Source: Pseudomonas putida
GTDB taxonomy: Bacteria > Pseudomonadota > Gammaproteobacteria > Pseudomonadales > Pseudomonadaceae
DNA length: 64,000 nucleotides
NCBI RefSeq assembly: GCF_005080685.1
Contig: NZ_CP039371.1
Span: 2,666,001 to 2,730,000 of the forward strand
Direction of reading: 5' to 3'
This document shows positions 37,569-46,580 of the stretch, piece after piece; position 1 is the stretch's first letter; each line of letters opens with the position of its first letter. Below the pieces are notes generated by a model. It worked only from the letters and a program-made list of their open reading frames with translations. It searched no databases and was not told the origin of the DNA. The position numbers and the translations under genes are program-made.

Positions 37569-38219
37569 TCAGAACCAGCGGTCGTTCTTCTTGCGACCAC
37601 GGGTCAGGGCCGGCAGGATCAGGCCTGCCAGCAGGCCGGCACCGGCGATGCTGCCGCCATAGACCATGTAGCGCATCATCACCTGCTTGTTTTCGTCGCC
37701 CAGGCGCGCCTGGGTGTCACGCAGGTTGGACTGGCTCTGGTCGAGCTGTTCGCCCAGGGCCTTGTTGCGCGCTTCCAGTTCGTCGATCAACTTCTTGCGC
37801 GAGTCGAGGGTTTCCTGCATGCCCTGAACGCGGTTCTTCCAGCTGTCGTCGATGGTCTTGAGCTGTCCGGACAGTTCCGCCACCTGGGCATCGAGCTGCG
37901 GCAGACGCTCGCTCTGGCCCGGGACCGACTGCAGGTCGTTGGTGAGGATCCATACCAGGTCGCCGTTCTGCCCGCGGACCTGGCTGTAGTTGCCCTGGCT
38001 ACCGACCAGGGAGAGCTTTTGCCCGGACTTGAGCGTGCCGACGATGCGATGCCCGTCGGTGGGGCCGCTGCGCACGTAGGTACTCAGGCTGTCGCTGACC
38101 CAGCGCGCGTCGCTGGCCGGCTCTTCGGCGTGCGCCGGGATGGCCAGGGCCACCAGGGCGGCGATGAGGCTGCCACGCAGCACGGGGAGGGCGGGGGAAG
38201 CGGGGCGGGATTCGGGCAT
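37569..38219 (-). CDS. SH3-domain membrane protein (YgiM/TIGR04211 type)
   Basis: A 216-residue envelope protein. It has a signal peptide (LRGSLIAALVALAIPAHA), a bacterial SH3 domain at about residues 35-105 (YVRSGPTDGHRIVGTLKSGQ, LVWILTNDLQ), a long coiled coil at about 110-180 (DELEARNKALGEQLDQSQSN), and a C-terminal membrane helix (YGGSIAGAGLLAGLILPAL) with a basic tail GRKKNDRWF. This is the full architecture of the family. Its function is not established. ATG 38219 begins a normal signal peptide; an upstream in-frame start would add 36 residues with no support. Confidence 0.88.
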   Translation of the reverse strand: MPESRPASPALPVLRGSLIAALVALAIPAHAEEPASDARWVSDSLSTYVRSGPTDGHRIVGTLKSGQKLSLVGSQGNYSQVRGQNGDLVWILTNDLQSVPGQSERLPQLDAQVAELSGQLKTIDDSWKNRVQGMQETLDSRKKLIDELEARNKALGEQLDQSQSNLRDTQARLGDENKQVMMRYMVYGGSIAGAGLLAGLILPALTRGRKKNDRWF

Positions 38220-38323
38220 GTGGGGTCTTCGCTGCAACAGGACAAAAATAGGCCCGGTGATTGGGCCGACGAACCGGTCGATGGATTGACCGCCAGGCAA
38301 AGACCGTTTTTTTGTAGGCAGGT

Positions 38324-39613
38324 TCACTGCTTGGTGTCGGAAATGTCTGCAGGATGTTGCGAACTAGTGGTATCGAGGGGTAGGGCAACGTCAGCCCGTC
38401 GATTCAGTTTTCCCCAAGTATGGGAGTGTTTACTCAGCGCACGGCACATCCCGCACCATGCAGCCAGGTACTCGATCAGGTCAATCAGCCATCCCGCTCT
38501 GAAGTCAGCAGAAGGAGAGTTAAGCCCCCTGGCCGTCCGGCCTGCCACCTCCACGCGCCAGGCCCAATGGGTATAGGCGTAACCAGCAAGAATATTTGCG
38601 AGTACAGCCGTTAGGTAAATACCAGGCCAAAGAGAGCAATTGGGGCTAGCGAGGCCGATAAATCCGTAGAGCAGTAGCACTAAGGACACCGGAAGGCAAG
38701 TAAGCGGTATGAGTAGGTCGTTAATGAATCCGTATAGCACGATTGTACGGTTTCTATTACTGCCTCCGAACAGCCGCTTACGATGCTTGAGCATGATTTG
38801 GAACTTACCCGTGCTCCAACGTACACGCTGTTTGAAAAGGCTGTGCAGAGTATCTGGCACTTCGGTCAGCGCCCAAGCGTCAGGCGCATGTTCTAACCTG
38901 TGACCGGCAAACAACAACTCCAACGTGAGATCCCTGTCTTCGGCGAGTGTGCTTTCGCTGTAACCGCCAATCCCCCGTACCGCTTGGGTGGAGAAAAGGC
39001 CTATGGAGCCCGGTATCACCAATAGCAGATGCAGAGGAGCCAAAGCACGACGAGCAACGTTGTTGGTCGCAGCGTATTCGAGCATCTGACCTACATACAC
39101 CAATCCTTCGCCACTAACGCTGCCTCCTGCTATCAAGTGCCCGGATACTGCGTCAGTTCCTGGGATGGAGAAAGCCTGAGCTAGATTGTGCAAGGTATCG
39201 GGGAGAATTTGGGTGTCCGCATCAATGCCAGCATAGGCTGCGCTAGAGACCAGAGAGAGGCCGTGATTCAGTGCCGAGGCTTTGCCTCCCGACGCCTCGG
39301 CAACATAGTGGATCACTTCACCATACTGTCGCTGCAAGGCAAGAACTACATCCTGAGTATCGTCAGTTGAGCCGTTGTCGATGCAAATCACTTGGGCGAT
39401 ACATACACCTTTGGAGCGCATAACGGCGTTCACCGTAGCCCCCAGCACCTTGCCTTCATTATAGGACGGAATTAGTACCGAGATAGGCAGTGGCTTATGC
39501 TCAGGTACTGTCTGCTTTGCAACCGGTGTTGCTTTAGCTCGCCTCAGCAACCACAACGTTTGCAGTGTAAAGCTAATGAGCAGCACCGTCGCAACTAATG
39601 GAATCGTATGCAT
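38324..39613 (-). CDS. Membrane glycosyltransferase, GT2 family
   Basis: A 429-residue processive-type GT2 enzyme. One N-terminal membrane helix (IPLVATVLLISFTLQTLWLL) is followed by the catalytic domain with SVLIPSYNEGKVLG, CIDNGSTDDTQDVV, GIDADTQILPD, STLAEDRDLTLELL and the processive signature KQRVRWSTGKFQ. Two or three C-terminal helices follow (FINDLLIPLTCLPVSLVLLL, IYLTAVLANILAGYAY). PgaC, NodC and hyaluronan synthases share this layout, so a beta-linked polysaccharide is a reasonable guess. Base and codon use are visibly less GC-rich than the flanking genes, which suggests recent acquisition. No other polysaccharide gene is next to it. Confidence 0.85.
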   Translation of the reverse strand: MHTIPLVATVLLISFTLQTLWLLRRAKATPVAKQTVPEHKPLPISVLIPSYNEGKVLGATVNAVMRSKGVCIAQVICIDNGSTDDTQDVVLALQRQYGEVIHYVAEASGGKASALNHGLSLVSSAAYAGIDADTQILPDTLHNLAQAFSIPGTDAVSGHLIAGGSVSGEGLVYVGQMLEYAATNNVARRALAPLHLLLVIPGSIGLFSTQAVRGIGGYSESTLAEDRDLTLELLFAGHRLEHAPDAWALTEVPDTLHSLFKQRVRWSTGKFQIMLKHRKRLFGGSNRNRTIVLYGFINDLLIPLTCLPVSLVLLLYGFIGLASPNCSLWPGIYLTAVLANILAGYAYTHWAWRVEVAGRTARGLNSPSADFRAGWLIDLIEYLAAWCGMCRALSKHSHTWGKLNRRADVALPLDTTSSQHPADISDTKQ

Positions 39614-39698
39614 CGTTGTTCATCTTCCGCAGGGTGAGGCGGACATGGTAGTACCCGAGTCACCTGGGCGCAGCTGACAAAATTACTAGGTCACGTTG

Positions 39699-40748
39699 TC
39701 AGTTTGGTTCCTGCGCCTGCCGCACGATAGCCAGCGCGTCCGGCTCTGGCCCGGCCTTCCAGCGGTCTTTCTCGCTCCAACTGGCCGTGTCGATGACGGC
39801 CACCTGGTCCCCTCCGCTGATCGCCACGTACACCCGCTTGCCATCGGGCGAGACCACCGCGCCGATCGGCAGCGCCTCGGCACCCAGCAGCGTCTGGCGA
39901 TACTCATCACCTTCACGGGCCAGGCCGATGCGCTTGATCTCGCGCTTGGCCGCCACATCGATCACTGCCAGCTCGGCCGACTTGGCGCAGGTCACCAGCG
40001 CGTATTTGCCATCCGGGGTCATGGCGACGCGGATGGGGAACAGGCCTGTGCGAATCCGGTCGGTGACCTCCAGGCGCTTGGCATCGACGATCACCACCTC
40101 GTTGCCTTCGCGGTTGCTGACCCAGACTTCGCTGCCGCTAGGGTTCACCGCCACGCCTTCACTGCCATTGCCGGTCGGAATGTCGGCGATCTTCTTCTTG
40201 TGCAGCAGGTCGACCACCGAAAGCGTTCCGGCGTCCACATGGGTCACGTAGGCTCGGTCGGCTCCGGGAGCGAGCGCGACCATGTGCGGTTTGCCGCCGC
40301 CGACGTCGATGCGGTCCAGCACCTTGCCCTGGGCGAGGTCGACGATCAGCAGGCGTTCGCTGTCCTCGGTGGTGACCACCACGCGCTGGCTGTCGGGCAG
40401 GAAGCGGATGCCGTGGGGGCGCGAGTCCTTGCCGAGATCGACGGTGCGCATCACCGCGCGCGACGACCAGTCGATGACGCTGAGGCTGTTGTTGGCGGTA
40501 CCCTGGGCGCCGTAGTTGCCGACCACCGCCAGTTGCGCGTTGGGGGCCACCACCACCTCGTGGGGGCCTTTGCCCACCGCCAGGCGCACTAGTTCCTTGC
40601 CGCTGTCGATGTCCAGGGCCGAGACACTGGCGTCGGCCTTGTTGCCTACCAGCAGCACGTCGGCGGCGAGGGCGGGGGTGACGCAGGCCAGCAAGGCGCT
40701 GGCGGCAATCCAGTGGCGAAGTGGGGAGAAAACAGGGGGAAAGGGCAT
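39699..40748 (-). CDS. YVTN/YncE-like beta-propeller exported protein
   Basis: A 349-residue protein with a signal peptide (IAASALLACVTPALAA) and a seven-bladed YVTN propeller. The repeats recur every 40 or so residues (SVSALDIDSG, RPHGIRFLPDSQRVVVTTED, EGVAVNPSGSEVWVSNREGN, IGAVVSPDGKRVYVAISGGD). It would be periplasmic. Homologues are often near PQQ-dependent dehydrogenases, but none is in this window, so the role is open. ATG 40748 has AAAGGAG 7 bases upstream. Confidence 0.85.
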   Translation of the reverse strand: MPFPPVFSPLRHWIAASALLACVTPALAADVLLVGNKADASVSALDIDSGKELVRLAVGKGPHEVVVAPNAQLAVVGNYGAQGTANNSLSVIDWSSRAVMRTVDLGKDSRPHGIRFLPDSQRVVVTTEDSERLLIVDLAQGKVLDRIDVGGGKPHMVALAPGADRAYVTHVDAGTLSVVDLLHKKKIADIPTGNGSEGVAVNPSGSEVWVSNREGNEVVIVDAKRLEVTDRIRTGLFPIRVAMTPDGKYALVTCAKSAELAVIDVAAKREIKRIGLAREGDEYRQTLLGAEALPIGAVVSPDGKRVYVAISGGDQVAVIDTASWSEKDRWKAGPEPDALAIVRQAQEPN

Positions 40749-40837
40749 GTCCAGTCTCCTTTGTGCGTGCGGTCCATGATGCATGCTCAAAGGGTGTGAC
40801 CGGGCTGTGACGGCTGGAGTTTAGACTTTTTGCGTGG

Positions 40838-41125
40838 CTATTGGCCGGGCGGGTGGTTGCGCCTGCCGGGTGCCTGGCCCTGATCGTCCGGCACGCCGGC
40901 TGACAGCTCGTCGGGCAGGGGCATCAGCGGCTCCGCCTGGGTGGCCCAAAAGGCGTCCTTGCGATGCACCGGCTCGAAGCTGAAGCGCTGGCCGGCGACA
41001 GGTATGCAGGCATGGTCGACCAGCTCCTTGCCCAGCAGCAAGGCGCAGCAGCCAGGGCAGACGATGCAGCCGAAATCCTTGTCTGCGCTGAACCAGGCGA
41101 TACGACCGATCAGGCGTTGGTTCAT
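40838..41125 (-). CDS. Small divergent cold-shock-domain-like protein, 95 aa
   Basis: A 95-residue protein. The N-terminal 65 residues align by eye with the cold-shock (OB) fold: GRIAWFSADKDFGCIVCP in place of the RNP1 region GTVKWFNxxKGFGFI, and VAGQRFSFEPVHRKDAFWAT in place of the final strands. Three cysteines cluster as CIVCPGCC, unlike normal Csp proteins. The C-terminal tail is proline- and charge-rich. GGGAG lies 8 bases before the ATG. The gene is short but has good codon use. A housekeeping Csp is unlikely; a nucleic-acid- or metal-binding role is only a suggestion. Confidence 0.6.
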   Translation of the reverse strand: MNQRLIGRIAWFSADKDFGCIVCPGCCALLLGKELVDHACIPVAGQRFSFEPVHRKDAFWATQAEPLMPLPDELSAGVPDDQGQAPGRRNHPPGQ

Positions 41126-41304
41126 GGTGAGGTCTCCCGTGGCGCGCACGGTCGCTATGCCACGCCATGGTCGCTGATCGGGCCGATCTACGAAACTGGC
41201 AGTTTTACCAGGCAGGTCGTGCCGCGTCGGGGCGACCAACTGCAGGCCGGTGCCCCACCAGGTGCCTAGACTGAGGGTTCACCCATGATTCATGGAGCCT
41301 CGCC

Positions 41305-41784
41305 ATGACTGCCAAGAACTCCATCTGCCTGTGGTACGACAAGGATGCCGAGGAGGCAGCCAACTTCTACGCCGCGACGTTCCCTGACAGCCGTGTGTTG
41401 GCCGTGCACCCAGCACCTGGCGACTACCCTTCGGGCAAGCAGGGAGAGGTGATAACCGTCGAATTCGTCGTCATGGGTATCCCCTGTGTCGGGCTCAACG
41501 GCGGCCCGACATTCCGTCACAGCGAGGCCTTTTCCTTCCAGGTGCGGACCGAGGACCAGGCCGAGACGGACCGCCTGTGGCACGCCATCGTTGGCAACGG
41601 CGGCCAGGAAAGCCAGTGCGGCTGGTGCAAGGACAAATGGGGGGTGTCATGGCAGATCACCCCGCGCGTGCTCCTCGAGGCCATCGTCAACCCAGACACT
41701 GCCGCCGCCAAGCGGGCCTTCGCGGCGATGATGACGATGGGCAAGATCGACGTGGCGCAGATCGAAGCGGCGCTGCGCGGCTGA
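41305..41784 (+). CDS. PhnB-like VOC-family protein
   Basis: A 159-residue single VOC/glyoxalase-fold protein of the type often mislabelled 3-demethylubiquinone methyltransferase (PF06983). Motifs are ICLWYDKDAEEAANFYAATF at the start, GLNGGPTFRHSEAFSFQV in the middle, and GWCKDKWGVSWQITPRVL near the end. It lacks methyltransferase motifs, and its biochemical role is unknown. It is a single gene with a good AGCCTCGCC-ATG context but no clear operon partner. Confidence 0.85.
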   Translation: MTAKNSICLWYDKDAEEAANFYAATFPDSRVLAVHPAPGDYPSGKQGEVITVEFVVMGIPCVGLNGGPTFRHSEAFSFQVRTEDQAETDRLWHAIVGNGGQESQCGWCKDKWGVSWQITPRVLLEAIVNPDTAAAKRAFAAMMTMGKIDVAQIEAALRG

Positions 41785-41982
41785 GCCGTGCAGGTCACTC
41801 GCCTGCTTCGACTGTGCTTGATCATGCGTTTTTGTAATCGATTGACCCTCTAAAATGTCATGCCTGGCTTGGAAAGGCTGGCTCTAGACTGTGATCAGCC
41901 AGCAGGTGGGTAGGGGGGGGAACTCATCGCCCGCCGATAGTCCGACGCATGCCCAACAATAAGACAAGGACCCTTCCAAGCC

Positions 41983-43329
41983 ATGATGAATTCGCCGTTC
42001 TCGATTCCCGCCCACGCCCGCCGTATCGACCCAGCCCGGCAACGCGCCGCCGCCCTCAAGGCCGATGGCTCGGTAGACGACAACGACCGCACCGAAATCG
42101 GCCCGACCCCGCTGGCCTTCGCCGAGTGGGACCGACTTGGCCTGCGGGCGCCGCATCTGCCCAGCATGCGCGAATACCGCTTGCAGCGCCTTTGCCAACA
42201 ACTGATCGCGCGGGACCTGGGCGGCATTCTGCTGTTCGACCCGCTGAACATCCGCTATGCCACCGACACCACCAACATGCAGCTATGGACCACCCACAAT
42301 CCGGCCCGGGCGTGTTTTGTCGCCGCCAGCGGCCATGTGGTGCTGTGGGATTTCCATGGTTGTGACCACCTTTCGGCGCACCTGCCGCTGGTTACCGAGC
42401 TGCGCAGTGGCGCCTCGTTTTTCTACTTCGAGACGGGCGATCGCACCGATGAGCACGCCAGGCGTTTTGCCGCCGAGGTCGATGCCTTGTTGCGCAGCCA
42501 TGCGGGCAGCAACCGCCGCCTGGCGGTGGATCGTATCGAGGTCGCCGGGCTGCGTGCCCTCGACGCGCTTGACGTGCAAGTGCACAACGGCCAGGAGGTG
42601 ACTGAATTCGCCCGGGCGATCAAGGGGCCCGACGAAATCCTCGCCATGCGCTGCGCAGTGGCTTCGTGCGAGGCAGCGGTTGCCGAAATGCGCCAGGCCA
42701 TGCGTGCCGGGGTCACCGAGAACGATGTCTGGGCGGCGTTGCATGCCGGCAACATCCGCCGTGGTGGCGAATGGATCGAAACGCGGATTCTCAGCTCCGG
42801 CCCACGGACCAATCCCTGGTTCCAGGAGTCCGGCCCGAGGGTGCTCAGCGATGGCGACCTGCTGTCGTTCGACACCGACCTGATCGGGGTGTACGGCTTC
42901 TGCGTGGACATGTCGCGCAGTTGGATTTGTGGCGACCTGCAGCCCACTGCCGAGCAGAAGCGTCTGTATCGCATCGCCCACGAGCACATCAGCCGCAACA
43001 TCGAGATGGTCAAGCCCGGCGTGCGGTTCACCGAGCTGACCCGTAACGGTCACCGCCTGCCCGAAAGCTGTCGCGCGCAACGTTACGGTGTGATGTTCCA
43101 TGGTGTTGGACTCTGTGACGAATATCCGAGCATTCGTTATCCCGAAGATCTCGATGCCTATGGTTACGAGGGCGAACTGCAGCCGGGCATGGCGTTGTGC
43201 GTGGAGGCCTATGTCGGCGAGGTGGGCGGGCGCGATGGGATCAAGCTGGAGAACCAGTTGCTGGTGACCGAGGACGGGTATGAGCTGTTGACCCATTACC
43301 CGTTCGAGGACAGTTTCCTGCTGGATTGA
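41983..43329 (+). CDS. M24-family metallo-enzyme closely resembling DMSP lyase DddP
   Basis: A 448-residue protein of the M24 (creatinase/Xaa-Pro peptidase) fold. The N-terminus (DDNDRTEIGPTPLAFAEW, FDPLNIRYATDTTNMQLW) and the overall length match DddP rather than a peptidase. The two-metal ligands are present as D297, D299, D309, H373, E408 and E423. D379 (HGVGLCDE) and Y368 match the residues I recall as catalytic or substrate-binding in DddP, all with the same offset of two. DddP cleaves dimethylsulfoniopropionate to dimethyl sulfide and acrylate. No acrylate or DMSP transport gene is adjacent, so activity on another betaine or peptide is possible. Confidence 0.75.
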   Translation: MMNSPFSIPAHARRIDPARQRAAALKADGSVDDNDRTEIGPTPLAFAEWDRLGLRAPHLPSMREYRLQRLCQQLIARDLGGILLFDPLNIRYATDTTNMQLWTTHNPARACFVAASGHVVLWDFHGCDHLSAHLPLVTELRSGASFFYFETGDRTDEHARRFAAEVDALLRSHAGSNRRLAVDRIEVAGLRALDALDVQVHNGQEVTEFARAIKGPDEILAMRCAVASCEAAVAEMRQAMRAGVTENDVWAALHAGNIRRGGEWIETRILSSGPRTNPWFQESGPRVLSDGDLLSFDTDLIGVYGFCVDMSRSWICGDLQPTAEQKRLYRIAHEHISRNIEMVKPGVRFTELTRNGHRLPESCRAQRYGVMFHGVGLCDEYPSIRYPEDLDAYGYEGELQPGMALCVEAYVGEVGGRDGIKLENQLLVTEDGYELLTHYPFEDSFLLD

Positions 43330-43468
43330 CTCAACCCTCGAGGCGCGACCTGGTAAAACTGCCAGTAGCATTGATGCCTTCGGTGCAGGAGGCTTTGCGG
43401 ACCGGATCCTCGCCCAGGCGGCACCTGCTGGCGGGGATTCCTGTCATCTGGTCTTGGGGGTTACCGCC

Positions 43469-44296
43469 ATGGACGAAAGCAAAGCCATTACCGAAGCACA
43501 GGGTTCACTCGCTGCACTGCAGACATGGTTGGTCGAGCATGCAGCGTCCTTTGTCGTCACCGTCGTGGTGGCCATCGTACTGTGGGTGCTGGGCCGCTGG
43601 CTGATCAACTTCCTGGTCAAGCTGGTCCAGCGCTCGCTGGCCCGCCAGAAGTTCGATCCCACGGTGCTGCGCTACGTCGGCTCCTTCATCACGGTTACCC
43701 TGAACATCATCCTGGTCATCGCCATCCTGGGTTATTGCGGTATCGAGACCACCTCGTTCGCTGCGTTGCTCGCGGCCGTAGGCCTGGCCATCGGCATGGC
43801 ATGGTCGGGCCTGCTGGCCAACCTCGCGGCCGGCGGATTCATCATCGTGCTGCGCCCGTTCAAGGTCGGCGATGTGGTGGAAGTCGGCGGGGTGAAGGGG
43901 ACGGTGGTGGAGATCGGCCTGTTCGTCACGTCCATCAATACGCCCGAGAACGTCCTGGCCCTGGTGGGAAACAACAAGGTGTTCGCGGAGAACATCTTCA
44001 ACTACACGACTCATCTGTTCCGGCGTCTGGAGTGGTCGGTGGCGTTGCCGCGCGAGGGCGCCTGGGAGGGCTTCGACAAGCTGGTCGCAACCCGGCTTGG
44101 CCAGTTGCCGCATATCTTGCCGGAACCTGGGCCGGTCACCGACCTGCGTATCGACGAGCAGGGGGGCGCGCAGCTGGAGGTGAAGGCGTACTGCGAGGAC
44201 GATGAGCGCGACGCCATGCACGAAGTGGTGCAGAGCCTGCTCGATGCGTTGGTGAAAGAGGCCGGGCGAGGCAAGCCGGCCCCGACTGCAGGCTAG
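43469..44296 (+). CDS. Small-conductance mechanosensitive channel (MscS family)
   Basis: A 275-residue MscS protein, the minimal form. Three membrane helices occupy about residues 25-125. The pore-lining TM3 shows the glycine/alanine pattern (AVGLAIGMAWSGLLANLAAG), then the beta domain FKVGDVVEVGGVKGTVVEI and GNNKVFAENIFNYT, and the alpha/beta C-terminal domain. It opens under membrane tension to release solutes on osmotic downshock. ATG 43469 is used. The stop codon is at the exact centre of a 30-bp palindrome. Confidence 0.93.
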   Translation: MDESKAITEAQGSLAALQTWLVEHAASFVVTVVVAIVLWVLGRWLINFLVKLVQRSLARQKFDPTVLRYVGSFITVTLNIILVIAILGYCGIETTSFAALLAAVGLAIGMAWSGLLANLAAGGFIIVLRPFKVGDVVEVGGVKGTVVEIGLFVTSINTPENVLALVGNNKVFAENIFNYTTHLFRRLEWSVALPREGAWEGFDKLVATRLGQLPHILPEPGPVTDLRIDEQGGAQLEVKAYCEDDERDAMHEVVQSLLDALVKEAGRGKPAPTAG

Positions 44297-44309
44297 CCTG
44301 CAGTCGGGG
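44280..44309. terminator. Perfect 30-bp palindrome spanning the mscS stop codon
   Basis: CCCCGACTGCAGGCT is followed directly by its exact complement with no spacer. The TAG stop of the channel gene sits at the middle. The convergent TonB-receptor gene ends only 9 bases beyond. In RNA from either strand it would form a strong hairpin, so it probably serves as a two-way terminator or 3'-end stabiliser, although no U-run follows on either side. Confidence 0.6.
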
Positions 44310-44317
44310 GTAGCCGG

Positions 44318-46498
44318 TCAGAAGTCGATGGTGCCGGAAAACTTGACCAGGCGTGGCTCGCCCTGGGTCAGGTAGCCGCCGTTGGCCGAGGCCCAGTAGT
44401 TCTTGTTGGTCAGGTTTTCCACGTTCATGCGCAGGGTGATGTCCTTGTCCCAGCCCTTGAAGGCGTATCGCGCACCGGCGTCGAAACGGTTCCAGGCCGG
44501 CAGCTCGAGGTTGTTGGCCTGGTCGGCGAACTGGCCACCGGTGCGCAGCATGCGGGCGTTCAGCGCGGCGCCTTCGATGCCTGGGATGTCCCAATCGACG
44601 CTGGCGTTGAGCTGGAAGGTCGGTACGCCGATGGCGTGGTTGCCATCGTTGGCGCCGCCTGCGGTGTTCTTCAGCTCCGAGGTCATGCGCGTGCCACCGG
44701 CCATCAGGCGCAGGCCATGGATCGGCTCGCCGAACACGCTCAGCTCGATGCCTTTGTTGACCTGTTCGCCGTCGTGCACGAACACGTTGTCCTCGACGTA
44801 GCCATCGGTGGGCTTCTCGATGCGGAACACACCGAGGTTGGCGCCGAAGGTCTGCAGGTCGAGCTTGATACCCGCTTCGAGCTGCTTGGTGCGCCCTGGT
44901 GGGAAGGCCTGGCCTGCGTTGGTGATGCCGCTGCCCGAGGCGGTGGGGCCTTGGGCCAGGCCTTCGATGCGGTTGGCGTACAGCGATACCGACTCGGTCG
45001 GCTTGTAGACGATGCCGTATACCGGGGTGGTGATGCTCTTGTCGTAGAGCGCGGTGCGGCTGCCGTCGGAATCGTCGAAACTGGTGCCATCGTAGCTATA
45101 GCTTTCGACGCGCAGTTGCTGGCGGCGGATGCCATAGGTCAACAGCAGGGTGTCATCGAACAAGCCGACAGTGTCAGAGACGGCCAGGCCACGGTTGCGC
45201 GTCTTACCCGTCACGCCTGGGTCGCCAAGGTCGCCACCGGTGAGGGATATGGCGGTGGGCTTGGGCAGCTTGGTTCCGTGATAGATATCGGTGTTGCCCG
45301 CCGTGGACTTGTAGAACACATAAGCGTTCTCCTGCTGGGTCCAGATGGTCGTGGCACCGATCGCGATCTGGTGGCTCACCGGCCCGGTTTGCAAGCGGCC
45401 GTTCAGGCCGGCGGCGAAGCTCACGTTGTCTTCGTTGTGCGGAATCTCGGAGCCACCAATGGTCGCGGTGCCGTCGTTACCGACCAGCTTCGGGGTGCCA
45501 TACACACCGGTTTCGCGTGTGTGCTTGGCCCCTCCGGAAAGGTACGCGGTCCAGCTGTCGTTCAGGTCCCAGTCGCCGCGAATCATGCCGAAGGTGTCTT
45601 CGGTCTCGGTGTAGGTCCAGCTCTGCCCGTAGTTGTGCTTGGCGTCCGGCGCGGTTGGAATGCTGGTCGCGGAGCCTAGTTGCACGCTGTTGCGCAGGTG
45701 GTTGACGCGCTGTTTCTGGTAGCCGAAGTCGGTGGAGACGCGGAAGTCGTCGCCGCGGTAGTCGAGGCCGGCGACGAACAGCTTGGTGCGCTGGCTCTGG
45801 TCGTCGACGGCAGTGTCGCCTTCGCGCTGGCTGAGGTTGACCCGCGCCCCCCAGCGATTGTCCTCGCCGAAGCGTTGGCCGAGGTCCAGGTGCTCGCCGA
45901 TGCGGCCATCGCTGCTGATGTCCTGGGTGTAGCGGCGGGTCGGGGTATCGCCAGCGCGCTTGGCCACCAGGTTGACTCCGCCGCCCAAACCGCTACCGGT
46001 GGGCGATGCGCCGTTGATGAAGGCGCTGGGGCCCTTGAACACCTCGACACGCTCGATCGCGTCGGTCGACAGGATCTGGCGCGGCAGCACGCCATACAGA
46101 CCGTTATAGGAAATGTCGTCGCCACTCAGTGGCAGGCCACGGATCACGAACACCTGGGACTGGTTACCGAAGCCGAACGACTGGCGCACCGACGGGTCGT
46201 TGAGCAGCACGTCGCCGACGTCCTCGGCCTGCTGGTCCTCGATCAGCTTGGAGGTGTAGCTGGTCATGGTGAACGGCACGTCCATCATGTCCTGGTTGCC
46301 CAACACGCCCATCTGCCCGCCACGCGCGACCTGACCGCCGGCATAGGCCTCGGGCAGGGTATTGGAATTGACCTGGTCGGTGCTGGCGGAGATGTCGGTG
46401 GCGCCCAGTTCGATGACTGGGTCGGCAGCCTGGGCCAGGAACGACACCGAGCAGCACAAGGCGAGCAGGGTGGGGCGGGACGGGAATGGGAAAACCAT
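44318..46498 (-). CDS. TonB-dependent siderophore receptor
   Basis: A 726-residue outer-membrane receptor. It has a signal peptide (PTLLALCCSVSFLAQA), a plug domain (MDVPFTMTSYTSKLIEDQQA, SVRQSFGFGNQSQVFVIRGL, then VFKGPSAFINGASPTGSGLG) and a 22-strand barrel ending in VNLTNKNY-type (VENLTNKNYWAS) and the aromatic C-terminus KFSGTIDF. It lacks the extra N-terminal signalling domain of FpvA-type receptors. The ligand is probably a ferric siderophore of catecholate/hydroxamate type but cannot be named. A Fur-box-like dyad is 83 bases upstream. ATG 46498 is used; a GTG nine bases upstream is possible. Confidence 0.92.
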   Translation of the reverse strand: MVFPFPSRPTLLALCCSVSFLAQAADPVIELGATDISASTDQVNSNTLPEAYAGGQVARGGQMGVLGNQDMMDVPFTMTSYTSKLIEDQQAEDVGDVLLNDPSVRQSFGFGNQSQVFVIRGLPLSGDDISYNGLYGVLPRQILSTDAIERVEVFKGPSAFINGASPTGSGLGGGVNLVAKRAGDTPTRRYTQDISSDGRIGEHLDLGQRFGEDNRWGARVNLSQREGDTAVDDQSQRTKLFVAGLDYRGDDFRVSTDFGYQKQRVNHLRNSVQLGSATSIPTAPDAKHNYGQSWTYTETEDTFGMIRGDWDLNDSWTAYLSGGAKHTRETGVYGTPKLVGNDGTATIGGSEIPHNEDNVSFAAGLNGRLQTGPVSHQIAIGATTIWTQQENAYVFYKSTAGNTDIYHGTKLPKPTAISLTGGDLGDPGVTGKTRNRGLAVSDTVGLFDDTLLLTYGIRRQQLRVESYSYDGTSFDDSDGSRTALYDKSITTPVYGIVYKPTESVSLYANRIEGLAQGPTASGSGITNAGQAFPPGRTKQLEAGIKLDLQTFGANLGVFRIEKPTDGYVEDNVFVHDGEQVNKGIELSVFGEPIHGLRLMAGGTRMTSELKNTAGGANDGNHAIGVPTFQLNASVDWDIPGIEGAALNARMLRTGGQFADQANNLELPAWNRFDAGARYAFKGWDKDITLRMNVENLTNKNYWASANGGYLTQGEPRLVKFSGTIDF

Positions 46499-46580
46499 CG
46501 GTGGCACCTGTCAAAAGTTGAGTGCCACCCTGGCAATGAGATCCATTTGCAGGTGCGAATACTAGCAGCTGTGATTGCGA

